64,000 nt of DNA from Bradysia coprophila (Eukaryota; Arthropoda; Insecta; Diptera; Sciaridae): contig NW_023503807.1 of the NCBI RefSeq assembly GCF_014529535.1, positions 2,145,332-2,209,331 of the forward strand, in the 5' to 3' direction. A program made the translations under genes and the position numbers. Of this stretch, positions 48,906 to 60,975 are shown piece by piece; position 1 is the first letter of the stretch; the number at the start of each line of letters is the position of its first letter. The notes below the pieces were generated by a model, which worked only from the letters and a program-made list of their open reading frames with translations, had not been told where the DNA came from and did not search any database.

Positions 48906-51900
48906 TCACTTGCTGTCTCTGGAGCCACGGCGTCGGCGTCCCTCTGTGATCGACGAATCGAGTCCAGCTTGAATGAATAGAACAAGGGGGGACTGTCAAT
49001 TTCGTCGCTAATTTCATTTGGGGATAAAATCTTAGAATGACCACAGTGAGCTAATGGCAAACCGAGTGGCTAAGTTTGCTTTAGCATTGTTTCGTTTACC
49101 AGCTGGTCCACTCAGCACACTCTGGAGTTTTCTTTTTGTGTGGTATGCGTAGTAGTTAGTGGTAAAACCATAGAAGCAAAGCGATTGGATGAGTGGACGA
49201 GCTGATAGAAGCAAACTTAGCCACAAATTGCCGGTTGGACAATGAACTGTAACGTCCTAGAGTTTGGTCATTTTTCTTTGCGACTGTCATCATGGCCTGA
49301 TGAGATGTGGTGTTCTTGAATGGGCACATTCGTTTTTCGTAAGAATAGTGAGAAATTAGGGGAAAATCATCAAAGACTCACCTGCACTTCTAGTTTTCCG
49401 TCGTGCGTCGCCACTACTTGGATCCACACCAGCGTTTGCCTTTTGACCAGCTTGAATCAATGCATTCTTTTTACCAACCAGATCGTCAGCACTGCCAGCC
49501 TTCTGTCCCGTCTGCACCACTACACTTTTCTTACCGATCAATTCATCACCGCCCGTTCCACCAATTGCACATTTTCCAATGCCCTTACCATGAGCCATTG
49601 TCATTCTAACGCTCCGACGAGTACTGATGCTGCTCGCCTTATCGTCGACCATGTGTGTAACTTTGCCGGTCACCAAATTATTGGACAAATGTATCGTTTG
49701 GGCAGCCTGTTTTGCCGTCAGCGAGCCACTTTTCATGATTCGGGCCACCCGTTCGTCGGTCAATTTCGAGAATTTTGAATTTCTCACTTTGCCCGCAATT
49801 TCTATCAACGGTTCGTCCGAATCGGAGGACTCTTCGGTTTTCACATGAACCAATTTCAAATCGATTTGTTTGTTCGAATTCGACTTGGCCGCCGCATTTG
49901 AATGCAAGATCACAGTGGTTTTGGGTACGACACCTGACGTTGAATCAACATCAGTGACGGCTGTCGATTCGAGCGGAAAATTTTTCCGCACTTTCTTCGT
50001 CTTGCCGGGTGTATCGTCACTGACGCTCGATTGTGTTGAACTTTCCGAACCTTGCCGTTTTCTCGATGTCGCTTTGCCACCGACGAATTTCGGGCTCAGA
50101 CGATCTATTGCGGCCACGGACAATTTCAGTGACTTCAGACTGCAGGCTGGTGATTCCGAAGGACTTTGCCGTTGGATGTCTAACGGACTTTCCAGTTTAC
50201 TTGCGGCCCGCGTTCGCACACGTGGAGTACTGTCACCGGTAGGAATTTCAATTGACAACTGATTGAGAACTTCGATTTTTTCATGGTTCTGCTGAGCACT
50301 GCTTACTGGTTGAGACGATGAAGCTTTGCTCTTTAAATGGTCGTCAATGGCTTCGGTGGATGTATCGATACTATCACAATCACTGGATTTCATTGCGTCT
50401 TCGATTTTTATCGAGTCGATGGATTGGCCGGGAATCACTTCCGTTTTTACAACACATTTCTCTTTGTCACCCTGCAATTGTTCACTTAGTTCATGCATCG
50501 CAATCGCATCACTCTGACATTTACTGAGCTCCTCCTCCACTTTTATTGCAGTGAATTTCACCGGATCTTTGTTGCAACAATCGTCCAGCATTTGTTTGTC
50601 CAACAAAGATTTCGTGTCGCACTCTTTGTTCTCATTCAAATCTTTGCTCGGTCCGATCACACTCGCAATGGTATCGTCAATTAGGATGTTGTTCAAGTCT
50701 TGATGTTCTATGCTGGTGGCACAAAGTACGATTTTGTCGGTTGTGTCCAAATTTTGAGCGAGCGTATTATTCGCCGTCGCACAAACGATAGCCGGATCAC
50801 CATTCCGTTTTTGCGGTTCCGGCTTTGTATCACAGGCAGTAATGAGTTCATTTATTCCTTCCATTTTTGCTAAGGCAGCCTCGATGTCAACGATATTCGT
50901 GTAGTCGTCGACATTGATTACGGTTGGCTTTCTAATACCATCTTTCGGACTCTCAGGCCGTTTCAAGCCTTGCGGACTGGACGATTGATGGGGACTCTTT
51001 TCAGACAGCGCGTCCATCGATTCAATCCCACTGTCTTCGCCCTGAACTTGAGAGCCTGGCGAGCCACGAACGCGTTGAGTCGGCATGTTAGACATATCCA
51101 CGACGTCGCATTTCGGCGAATTCTTTTCGTCCACTTGGGTGTCCATGTGCTGGACCAGTTGCGAATTGGTGGGTGCCGATGTTTCTTTGACCGATACATT
51201 TGATGATGATGATGACGACGATGTTGTGGATTTCGAAGTGGCTAGTGATGATTGGGTCGAGTCCAACTTCGTGCTAGTGGTTGACGCCGATTGCGTTGAC
51301 GTTTTGGCAGCTACAAAGTTTGGTTCCATCAGTTTTTGTTTAAATTTTTCTTCACTGATCGCATCCATGTTACCCTGCGGCACAACAGTCGTCGTCGTCA
51401 TTTTTGCAGGTAAATTCACTCCACTCTCATACGACTTCCCCGGATCTTTGTTCACCGTGCCAGACGTCTTAGTTTTCAGCTTAGCCACAGATTTCTGCAA
51501 TTTATTGAACGGAGCGTTGTTGTTGTTGTTGTTGCCCTTCTGAATTTTCGTCGATAAAAGGGACGAATGCTGAGGCAAAGTACCAACATTCGTCGAACCG
51601 ATTGGCCCCTTCATGTATGTGTACGGATCTTTTGACTCGGTTGGCGGTTTCAGGTCGTCATTTACATGTTCATTCGATCCGTCCGAGGTGGCTAGTGTAA
51701 ATGGTACTGAACTATGGCTGAGCCGACGCTTCTTCTCGGGACTCAGTGCTCCGTTCGGACTGTGCACTAAATCACTCGCCGATCGCTTTATTCCGTCTTT
51801 GTATGCGCCCATGCCAACACTTTCATTCTCTTCATTCGGCGTGGTGGTGCCATTTTGCTCCTGCTGCTGTTTGGCTATTTTCATGAAGCTGTTCACGTAC

Positions 51901-54900
51901 GACTCGATCTCTTCGTTCGAATTGTGCTTCGGCTTGGTATGATGTACACCGAAATGCTGGCCCACCAGCAACTTATTTCGAATGTCACTGCCCGATCCAC
52001 CGGGTGAGAGTTCTTCTTCTTGCAACCGATAATGATTGTTCAACGTTTCGTCGGCCTCTTCAGTCACGTTTTTCGCCTGCAGCTTTTTTGCACTGTCATC
52101 CTCTTCGCCGCCGCTTTGAGATTTCTTCCGATCTTTCTTTGAATTCTTGATGACCACGGAATTTCTACCCCGTAAACTAATGTGTAATGGCGGAACTCGG
52201 AGTTCTTCACCAGCCGGCGATGATTGAGCGGAGCTGGGCGACGAGATGGACGACGATGTGGGCGATGATGTCGGTTGTTGGATTATTTTCGCCTGAATGT
52301 TCGCTGGTAAAGTGATCGTAGACTGGACTCGTTTCGGTGACGATCCGTACGACACGTCCACTTTATAGGCGGCTGTCACTGGTTCGGATTTTTCCAATTT
52401 CAGGCGTAGCTTGATTTTCTCGGGTGCGGCTTTATTATCGAACGGTTCGGCTATGGCGATCGCCTTCGTTTTCACTTTGTTTTTGCCGGTGCTTTTGCCT
52501 TTGCCGTAAAGTTTCTCTTTCAGTCCCTGTTGCAGCTTCTCCTTCAAAAGCGAATTTTTCCCGGCCGACTTCTCTTTCGGCACTTTTGCACGTTTCGGCT
52601 TTTCGGTGCGTTGCCTGCTCGAACCTTTACTTTTCAACGAATTTTCTGAATTACTGGAACGTTCGTTATCACTGCGATCCGAAGCGGTCTTCGAGAAACC
52701 GGTACTGCACGAATTCTCGTCATCCGAGTAGATTGAATTTGATATTTCCGAATTGAATTCGGCAAATGGAACCGCCGGCTCCTCGACTTCGTCTCCACTT
52801 TCTTCCGAAGGCATCGGTTCTAATTCGGCTGTCAACGGATTGATCAGAAATTGCCGTTCCTTACCGGAACTAGTTTTTCCCGTCGTTTCAGCCTCACTCG
52901 TTCCACTACTTTTCGCTACTCCAGCTGCTGCCGATGTTGATGACGTCAATGGTCCATCGATCAATCCCCCAATCACCAAGTCTTTTGTATCTAAAATTGT
53001 GTCTAATGGTGCTTTGATCGTATCGATGTCCAATGCTGTAGCCAAGTCACCGTCGTGCAAATTTGGCAACAGTGAGTCTAAGTCGTTTTTCGTCAATTCA
53101 TCCAAATCGGCCAGATGCTGCATCGTGTCCGTCTTCCACGTCTGTTGCTGTTGCTGACTAAGATTGTATTGCATTTGGTAGCGCGTAAACTCTTGGAAGC
53201 TTGATTTTGTCGCTGAATCCATAGGTTTCAGCGCCCAGCGGGAACCATATGGCGACTGAACGGCTTCGGCATTATTGGACGCCGGATGGTGTGACATTTG
53301 TACGGTGGTCACATCGGCTGTGTGGTTCGTGACCGAAGTCGGAACAGTTTGCGGCGGTTTGAATGTCAACGGTGACGGTGTGGTTGTGGGACCGTTAACT
53401 CGAATGCCACCCGTCGCACTGTGTGGATTCGGAGTCATTGGTGGTTGGTGTACTTGGTGTTGAAACGGAAATCGTGCGTTGTGTGCTGTGGAATGAGTGG
53501 AGAATTTTTGCGGTTCCGGTTTCTGTTGCAACGAAATTGAGCTGTGGTGCAAATTCGGCGACGCAGACGACAACGACGGCGATGAAGATGATGATTGTGT
53601 TTGCATTAACGGAATTGCATGTCGAATCAGTTGCTGTTGCTGCTGTTGCTTTTGTGCAATCAGTTGTTGCTGATGTGGCGATAATCGTGTTTGCATTTTA
53701 GTATTTACATTTGAAGAAGAAGAAGAAGAAGAAGGCACTGACATTGTAGCTCCACTATTACTACTACCAGACACTAACAGTTTTGCCATTGTTTTTGACT
53801 GATTTAACTGTTGCATTGTCGTCTGTGGTAAAGACTGTGGCTGCTGCTGTGACACAATTGCACTTGATATAGAACTACTATTACTACTAAGCATGTTATT
53901 TGTCTGAATTAATGTCTGTTGTTGCTGCTGCTGTTGGCTTAGTAAACTTTCACTGTGAAGCGATGAAGGTAGAACTAAACTGTTCGCCACTCCACCAACA
54001 AATGTTTGTGATTGTAATGATTGCGATTTTATATGGATTGGATGCACCGGCATCGTTTGCTTTAAATTCGAAACGTTTTTGTTTGCTAAAAGATCACTTC
54101 CACTGTCTATAACACTCGCGGCATTGGAATTCAGTTCAACACTGCCACCAACTAGCACAAGTTCTTGTCCACTTTTAATTAAAGCCGTCGGATGTTTCTG
54201 TTGCTGTTGTGACGTAATCGTTGCTTCGTTCTGCAACAGATTCACCAACAACGGACTGGAAATGGCTATGTTCCCGGATCCCGTTGGCAGCGATTTATTT
54301 AAAACAATGTTCGCCGTCGTGGCTGGATAAGGTGGTGGCGGTGGCTGTACAACGAAATTATTGCTACCAACTTGTGTGGTAGACGGAACCGTTCCGGATA
54401 GACCGAGCGTGTTTTCACGGCGGTGTATTACTCTCGCTTGCGTCATACTTTCGAACGGATACTCTCTGGAGTCGTTCACATTCGGTGGCACGGGTGTAGG
54501 AAGTTTGCCATCCATCGGACACACGGTATTCGGTGATTTGAATATCGGTCTCACCGACTCGTCGGCCGAACCATTTTTTAGGCTCGCTATTGACGATGTG
54601 GTTGTGGTTTTTGACAGACTGGTCGCAGATATGTCAGATTCGACGGACCCGGACGCTGTGGGCAGAACAGTTGAAGGCGATTGTGTGTGTTGTGATTGTT
54701 GCGATAAAATGTTGGACAATTCACCGAAACCGGTCGAAGCATCCGAGCAATTATCTGGAAAGGAAAGGCAGAATTTGAATTGCGGATATTGAACGAGAAT
54801 GAGTTGAAAGTCCGGTTGATATTAACCTGTTCGCAGCACAATCTCTTGCCCGACTAATCGCAATGATATCACAGTGTCACCTTCTAATTGCACCGACAAA

Positions 54901-55244
54901 ATCCCAAGAGCCCGCAATGCTGTACTGCCCTCGGACGCCAACTGTCTCAATTTTACCGCTGCTTCTTTGGGTATGGATAAAGTAACCCGAACACTATTCC
55001 ATGGTTCCACCTGTGGTAATTGCAAAAATTGTTTAGAACAGCTGTCTCATCACTACTGGAACACTGGCAGTTACGCATCGCTTACCTTATTTACTTTAAT
55101 TAACTTTTTCTTCCGTTTCGGTTGCTCCAATATTGAATTCAGTTTCCCAAGAAGCGACTTGAACTTTTTAGGAAAATCGGGATCATGAAAGTCTCCCTCG
55201 CAAATTACAACCGCTGTCAACGTGCCGTCACTATCTGCTGCCAT
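48906..55244 (-). CDS. Ncoa6: Nuclear receptor coactivator 6 homologue
   Basis: Minus-strand exons 55244-55086, 55010-54827, 54754-49382 and 48967-48906 join in frame, about 1925 residues. NCOA6 is a nuclear coactivator; the fly protein belongs to the Trr COMPASS-like complex and works with Yorkie. The N-terminus carries the conserved NCOA6 domain: [19 protein letters not shown], then [19 protein letters not shown] and [10 protein letters not shown]. Near residues 280-290 is [11 protein letters not shown], the nuclear-receptor LxxLL box found in vertebrate NCOA6. The rest of the 5.4-kb exon is low-complexity: Gln/Ser/Thr-rich (about 300-650), Lys-rich basic segments, and [22 protein letters not shown] near the end. 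An acceptor (TTGTTACAG) just before the ATG implies an upstream UTR exon. The last exon is uncertain: an alternative acceptor gives exon 48898-48714 with an acidic tail. MED1 was considered and dismissed. Confidence 0.9.
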
Positions 55245-58237
55245 TTTAAGTCTGTAACAAATCGGAAATGATGAATTCAATTCGCTATTGCGGATCAATC
55301 AATTTGATGGGAGTGTATGGCATGGCACACATACCTTAATTAGTTAAAATGTTGTACAACTATGAGAAGATGTCATTATGTGTCCCACTTCAAATTATCG
55401 ATTTAGAAATCCTGGAAAAGAAAACAAAGAAATTATTTCCATGACCAGTTGGGTGTGGAGTAATCATTCAAACATTCAGACCCCAAACTCTCAACAAAAA
55501 TGTCTGTTGACCGAACAATGAAAGAAATTAGGAAAACGGGTTAGTCAGCACCGTGCATGGAACTAGTAGTTACCGGGAATTTTTTTCGTAAAAATTTTTT
55601 AAGACGTAAAATCGAGCATTCGTAAAAACACCGGGAAATATATGGATCGGGAAGCAAGGGAAAAAATGCGGTATCCTGGCGACATCGTTACCGGGAAATA
55701 TTTTCCACAGAAATTTTGTGACCGGCAAATCAAACCTTCGACAAACAAACCGGAAAATCCATTTAACGTTTTTTGTTACCGGAAAATTTTGACTCATTTT
55801 GGGAAGAAGACATTATATCCGAAGTCAGTTTTTGGTTACCGGAAGATTTTGACACTATCAAAACACCATTTCGGAAACACACTTTCACACTCTAAACTGT
55901 CACACAATTGGTATAATTACACACGAATGGGACTCAGAAAAAGGCAACACGCGTAACACGAAACAACATCATCCTGCAAAATGTCTCTATCCAAAAATGT
56001 GTAAAGGAAATTGTCGGCATATTTGTGTAAAAGCTCGTTTGACTTTGCCGATTGTACACCATTATTAGCACATTTATCGTCACTGTATTCAAACATAATT
56101 AAATGATCGTTGTGCCATTGTTTTCGACTCTATTTATTCACAAAAAAATATTTTTTTTATTCAACATGTTTATGAAATTGACAGCGGCATTGCAGTATTC
56201 ACTGTTACTAGCCCCCCTTTTTCCATTTTACAGGACTGATAATGATTTTGTGAAATCGTTCTATGCATTATAGTTATGTGTGCCGTCATAAATGTTACGA
56301 ATGGAAGAAATTGCATAATGTTCACAACATTTGGTCTCCAAGTTTTCATTTTCGTTCGTAGACTTTCCATGGAATATTTGTATCAAAAAAAATCGGTCCG
56401 ACCGAGCTTCAAATTTGTTTAAATTTCGAATAAGATCCACTTGAACTGGTAACTTGTTTTTAAACAATTTTCGGGAGAGTAAACCGACACACATAAACAA
56501 TAAAAAAAATCAGTTCGATAAAATTGAACGTTTTTTGTATGGTTTTCGAGTTCGACGAGATATTTGTATCACGATAAAACTAAATTGGTATTGGCCGCCT
56601 TTAAAACTGACATAAAAAATATAGCAAAAGGCCAATGGTGGACCATCGAGCGATGAAAGTGTAATCCGTACACTACACAATCGTTTTGTTGATTCGAATC
56701 TTCTTCTCTTTTCAAATGACTTCCATTGGAATTTCTCGTATTAGATGAAAATTGACGAGAGGTTTTTTTCCTTCGTATTAATCAGATTAATTGCATCGAA
56801 TGGCATGTCGAAAAATGCATCAAAACGAATGTAATTTCGTCAACATTGTTTTACAGGAAAACTAGTAAAAGTACAAAATAATGATAATTTTTCCTCGGTT
56901 CGTGCGTGCATTTAGAGATTTTGTATTAACAGAAGACAAATTAGAAGAAAAGGAAAAAAAACATTTTTTTTTACTTAAAATGTAAATTACTTTTGCGTCA
57001 AATGAAAAATAAATGCAAAATAAATCAAATAATTTAGACGAAACTCGTAAAACGCAATCGATCCACTAAACAAACCGTTTAACAAAAAATCAACAAAAAA
57101 AAATGGAATAAGTTGAGGATTTTCGAAGAAGAAATTGAAAGCAGCCATTTTGGAATGATCGGGGAGTACATTATTATATGCCACGGGTTTTAATACCTTC
57201 CGAAAAACTAAACACACAACATTTACGGAAATTGTATCACCAGCAATAAAATGCGAATCACAATTTCCTTGCACTTAAATCCGATTGAACATTCGTTTCA
57301 GGTCATTCGATAATTTGCAAAATATGAATTATATTCTGAAAATCCACAATTCATGAGCGATTTCATGTTCACCAAAAAAAAAGCGATGAGCGCTTACCCC
57401 CATTTGCATGACACACTTAATCCGATCGTTTCAACTGAATACACATTTAAAAATCAGAAATAATTAATAAAAACGCAAATTTCACAATTGTTGTTAACAT
57501 ATTTTAACATTTAGATATTGCTAAGCGACGCAAAATATACAAAAATTCGACAAATTTGTTTCATTTAGTGCGAACAATAACAATAACGTACCGCCATTTT
57601 CAATTTTTCAACTTTTTGACATGCGCTGTTAAGTGTTAAAGTGTACGAAACCAATATACGTTTGTGTGGGTATGTGTACAGTTTCGAAATGACATTTTTA
57701 TTGGAAATTTTTCCGTTTCAGTCATCGTTAAATTGAATAAAAATTCCATCGAAAGAAAGATTATCATTTTGCCGACAGCCTAAGATACGGTTGCATACGG
57801 TTGGTCAATATTCTATCGACATTTTTGACCAATTATCCAAATTAAAATGTAAAGTGGAAGTGTTCGCCATATTAATTACGTCATTTACGTCGTTACGTCA
57901 TTACGTCGTGACACTTTGAACGAAACGCAATAAAACGGATTATTCGGTTTTGTCAAGTTGAATTTCCATGTAGAGACTGGTCGTACCAATTACATTACCA
58001 ATTCGTTTGACCGCTTACCAGTTGGTCTACCGGATAATATACTTGTTAAACGGATCTACTTCGCCAATTTAATTGATTGATTTTTGATTGAATTTGTTAA
58101 ATAAAATCTTTGAAACGAGTGCGATAATTGTAAATGATCCGGAATTTCCAATGATGTTCCAAAAATCTTTTTTTTTTTTGCTTATAAAATGTACCATCCG
58201 CTACCGGTCCAAAAGATTTCGGTACAATTGTGGCATA
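55245..58237. other. region upstream of Ncoa6
   Basis: 5'-UTR exons and the Ncoa6 promoter probably lie here but could not be placed. 55570-55860 has five spaced copies of ACCGG[GA]A[AG]AT[AT]TT in direct orientation. 57876-57911 has four tandem TTACGTC[AG] words. The remaining sequence shows nothing else I can support. Confidence 0.4.
57876..57911. promoter_or_regulatory. cluster of four TTACGTC[AG] (CRE/ATF-like) motifs
   Basis: TTACGTCA, TTACGTCG, TTACGTCA, TTACGTCG in direct tandem, spaced 8-9 nt apart. TTACGTCA is the ATF/bZIP consensus. It lies 2.6 kb upstream of the Ncoa6 start codon. Could equally be a short tandem repeat. Confidence 0.4.
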
Positions 58238-58376
58238 GGTTTGTTCCAAGGCTTATTATGAAATGTCGAATTTCATCCGTAGAGACATAACCTCATCAAT
58301 TTTAAATAAAAGCCGGTCTATGGCTGAAATCGTGTTCGGCCAGTGAAAATTCGTGTTTAGACTTATTCGGCACAAA
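58238..58376 (+). mobile_element. MITE of the GGTTTGTTCCAAG family (right end decayed)
   Basis: Starts GGTTTGTTCCAAGGC after TA. Interior AATTTCATCCGTAGAGACAT and TCGTGTTCGGCCAGTGAAAA match 9866-10022. The right terminus is not intact. Confidence 0.65.
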
Positions 58377-59478
58377 AATCTATTGTTGGTAGTGATCTGA
58401 AAGGTATTACCGGTATTACACAGTCTTTATACGGAAATTCAACCTAACAAAAAAAAATCTATTAGTCGTTGCATATTACGTTCGAACTGTCACCCGCCAT
58501 GGTGTTATGACCCCGCAATTATGACAACCGCTGAAATGATATGAATACCAGAATTTCGAACTTTTTGTTTCGTCAAGTTGGTATACTAATGGTATCGATG
58601 GTATCTCACAAGAAATAAGTACTAGCGAAACAAAAACGTGTATGGTATTCTTGTATACCATTTTAGGCAGCGAATGAAGTGTCATCTCTTTAAATTTTTA
58701 ATTCATTTGGGGTGTGTGTGAACACACGAAATAATTATTGCTTGCTTAACTGGATTATAAAGCTTTAATCGTATGTACCTAAAACAGCAGTAAAGTGGAC
58801 TTTTGTGCGGAGAAATTACATTTCTATGTTTTGTCTTCTTATGCGCGAAAGACAAAGTTTCATTCAATTTTGTTTCCGTTCAGTTGATGAGTTTCTCTCA
58901 GAAATTCATTTTATTACTGGTTTCTTTTAGTGAACCGAAATGTACGTAGGTTTTTCATTTATTCGAACAACGAACTCTGATCCCTGAACATTTTTGTGTG
59001 TTCGAAGAATCTGGTCTAGAATCATCGTCAAAAAGATTTTTTTTTGTAATTTTTGTTTCCTTGCGTTTTTGTTAAGTAAGGAAGAAGTCAGTGGGCACAT
59101 CACCGAAATTTGTACGATAACTTAATGGTTCACAGATAGTTATACACTTTGTATGGTCTAAATTACATACAGTACAAAAGAGTTCGTGTTATTGTTATAT
59201 GTAGTACAATAGGCTTGTATGTAGGTGGATTTGCAGACTGTTTGTAGACTGAATTGTATGAACTGAAAACAATTTCCATTTGCAATAAAGGTTTGGTTGT
59301 AGCTGTACGTATGTATAATGATGCGTCAATGATGATCAATGTGTATTGCAACAATTTTATTGTTATACCAAATAAAAATGTCCAATCGTCCCGTTGTTGA
59401 AAAGAGAAGAGAAGGTTCGTATATGTTTGGTAACCCTGCCATAATATTTTTTTGCTTTGTCGGTGAGGATCACCCGTT
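58377..59478. other. intergenic, nothing recognised
   Basis: Only short ORFs without domains. No repeat family from elsewhere in the window was identified here. Confidence 0.35.
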
Positions 59479-59550
59479 GGGTTTGTAGCTCAGTGGTAGA
59501 GCGCTCGCTTTGCATGTGAGAGGCCCCGGGTTCAATCCCCGGCAGATCCA
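59479..59550 (+). tRNA. tRNA-Ala (anticodon TGC)
   Basis: 72 nt folding as a standard cloverleaf: acceptor GGGTTTG/CAGATCC (two G-U pairs), D stem GCTC/GAGC, anticodon stem CTCGC/GTGAG with loop TTTGCAT (anticodon 59511-59513), T arm CCGGG/CCCGG with loop TTCAATC, discriminator A. The A box TAGCTCAGTGG and B box GGTTCAATCC are intact, and a run of T from 59552 serves as the Pol III terminator. CCA is not encoded, as usual for nuclear genes. No intron. Confidence 0.96.
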
Positions 59551-60975
59551 CTTTTTTTTTTTTTTTGAAATGGTACTTGAGGTTAAGTGTAGTCGATAGC
59601 ACAATTTTCAGTACGAACTTTTACAAGAGTTTCGTGCTTAGATTTCACCAAAAAATACTTCTAAAAGTGTTCTAACAAGAAGAGACCTTTTTTTAGAGGT
59701 AAGTGCTATTCGCACATTGTGTGAATATGAATAGCCACTTTGTAATACTTTGGCATGAGACATGAGTTGTTACAAAGTCTACACAGTTGCGTCAGGCCAC
59801 AAACATGAAACGGTACAATGTACGGAATGTAATGCAACATCCGGACATTCGTGCCAAAGCCATTCGTACCAGTTTCGCACCCAAAGGTTTTGTGTGGAAA
59901 CGGAATTGAGAGTAATTGAAAGGAAGTAGAGCGAATCCGGCAATTAGATGAGTTGACTGGTAATTGAGGTAATTAAATGGAATTGAAAGGATTTAATAGG
60001 AATTTCCTGTTCCGCTACAAAAAAAGACATGGACGTGCAATAGTAGATTATGCACCTCCAATACCCTCTCTAGCAAACAAACGTCGTTTTGACGCTGTCA
60101 AAATACCACCTTATTCCTTTGGTTGTAGAATCATGCGCTGTTGAATAATTTCTAATTTTACATGTAAAATGCGAAGAATACGTTGCATTTTTATCACATT
60201 AATAAATGTATTTAGGTTGCTAGAGACGGTGTTGGCACCTCTTAACCTAAATTTTTATTTTTACAATATGGAAGTTATGTACCTGTCCCGCCAGTAATCT
60301 TTCAAAATCTGGACTGCCGAAATTCGGAAGTGTCAAAATTCGGATAAATATTCGAAATTTAGAAGCGTCCGGATTATTTACTTCTCTTCTCTTGGCTTCC
60401 GAATTTCTTGGCTTCCGAATTTCCCAGCTTCCAGATTTCCCGGCTTCCGAATTTTGGAAGGGGAATTCTTGCCCGATAGTACATTATTGATGGATTAGCC
60501 TGTTACAGACGGCTGTCATCTGTTATCGACAACGACAGCAATAATTAACGGCAAGGTCTGACAGATGAGGCCTTATATAGCAAAAACCATGTTCAAAACA
60601 AATGAAGTAAAAGATTTCTGAAATCAATTTCTGAAAATTTTCTATCAAATGAAGTAATAGTTTGCATAGTAAAATTGTTAATATGCTTGCCGTCTGTGAC
60701 AGGTTAGAAATGTATGCAGAGCTTGCACAAGTCTCTAATCCAACTGGAAAGTGGAAAGTCTAAAGTATGCGCTATTTCAACACCACTCCACTGAGCTTAT
60801 GATTCAGATCATATGTTGAAGGACGTTCGAAAAACTCGATACTGAAATGTTTATGAACAATGAAAGAATGGTGGGCCCTTAGTTACCATAAATTTATCGA
60901 TCAAACACACCGCTGAGAATTCAGACACTTCGCATCGAGAAAAGTTTATGCGAACGAAAGCCCTTATCAGAAACA
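59551..60975. other. intergenic with repeats, upstream of DNAAF6
   Basis: 59925-59990 (GAAAGGAAGTAGAGCGAATC, CGGCAATTAGATGAGTTGA) recurs inverted at about 63435-63505. 60047-60095 recurs inverted at about 43683-43735. A run of GGCTTCC[GA]AATTTC[CT] words is at about 60394-60455. The element 60500-60706 is listed separately. Confidence 0.5.
60500..60706. mobile_element. CCTGTTACAGACGG TIR element, 207 bp
   Basis: Ends CCTGTTACAGACGGC and GCCGTCTGTGACAGG are inverted; TTAG flanks both sides (about 60496-60499 and 60707-60710). A partial copy at 42115-42285 has TTAA on its left. The duplication could be TTA or TTAG. Confidence 0.75.

Noticed and set aside
49356..54719. First impression of MED1 for the long minus-strand ORF (Ser/Gln/Lys-rich nuclear protein with an LxxLL motif)
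   Set aside because: Upstream exons encode the NCOA6 signature [14 protein letters not shown] and [10 protein letters not shown], and SPLLVNLL matches the NCOA6 receptor box.
55642..55956. 104-codon ORF with CYRKILT repeats
   Set aside because: The apparent protein repeats come from the spaced ACCGG DNA repeats; no domain recognised.
59363..59602. Minus-strand ORF reading PGIEPGASHMQSERSTTELQTQ in part
   Set aside because: This is the well-known artefact of translating the antisense of a tRNA-Ala gene.
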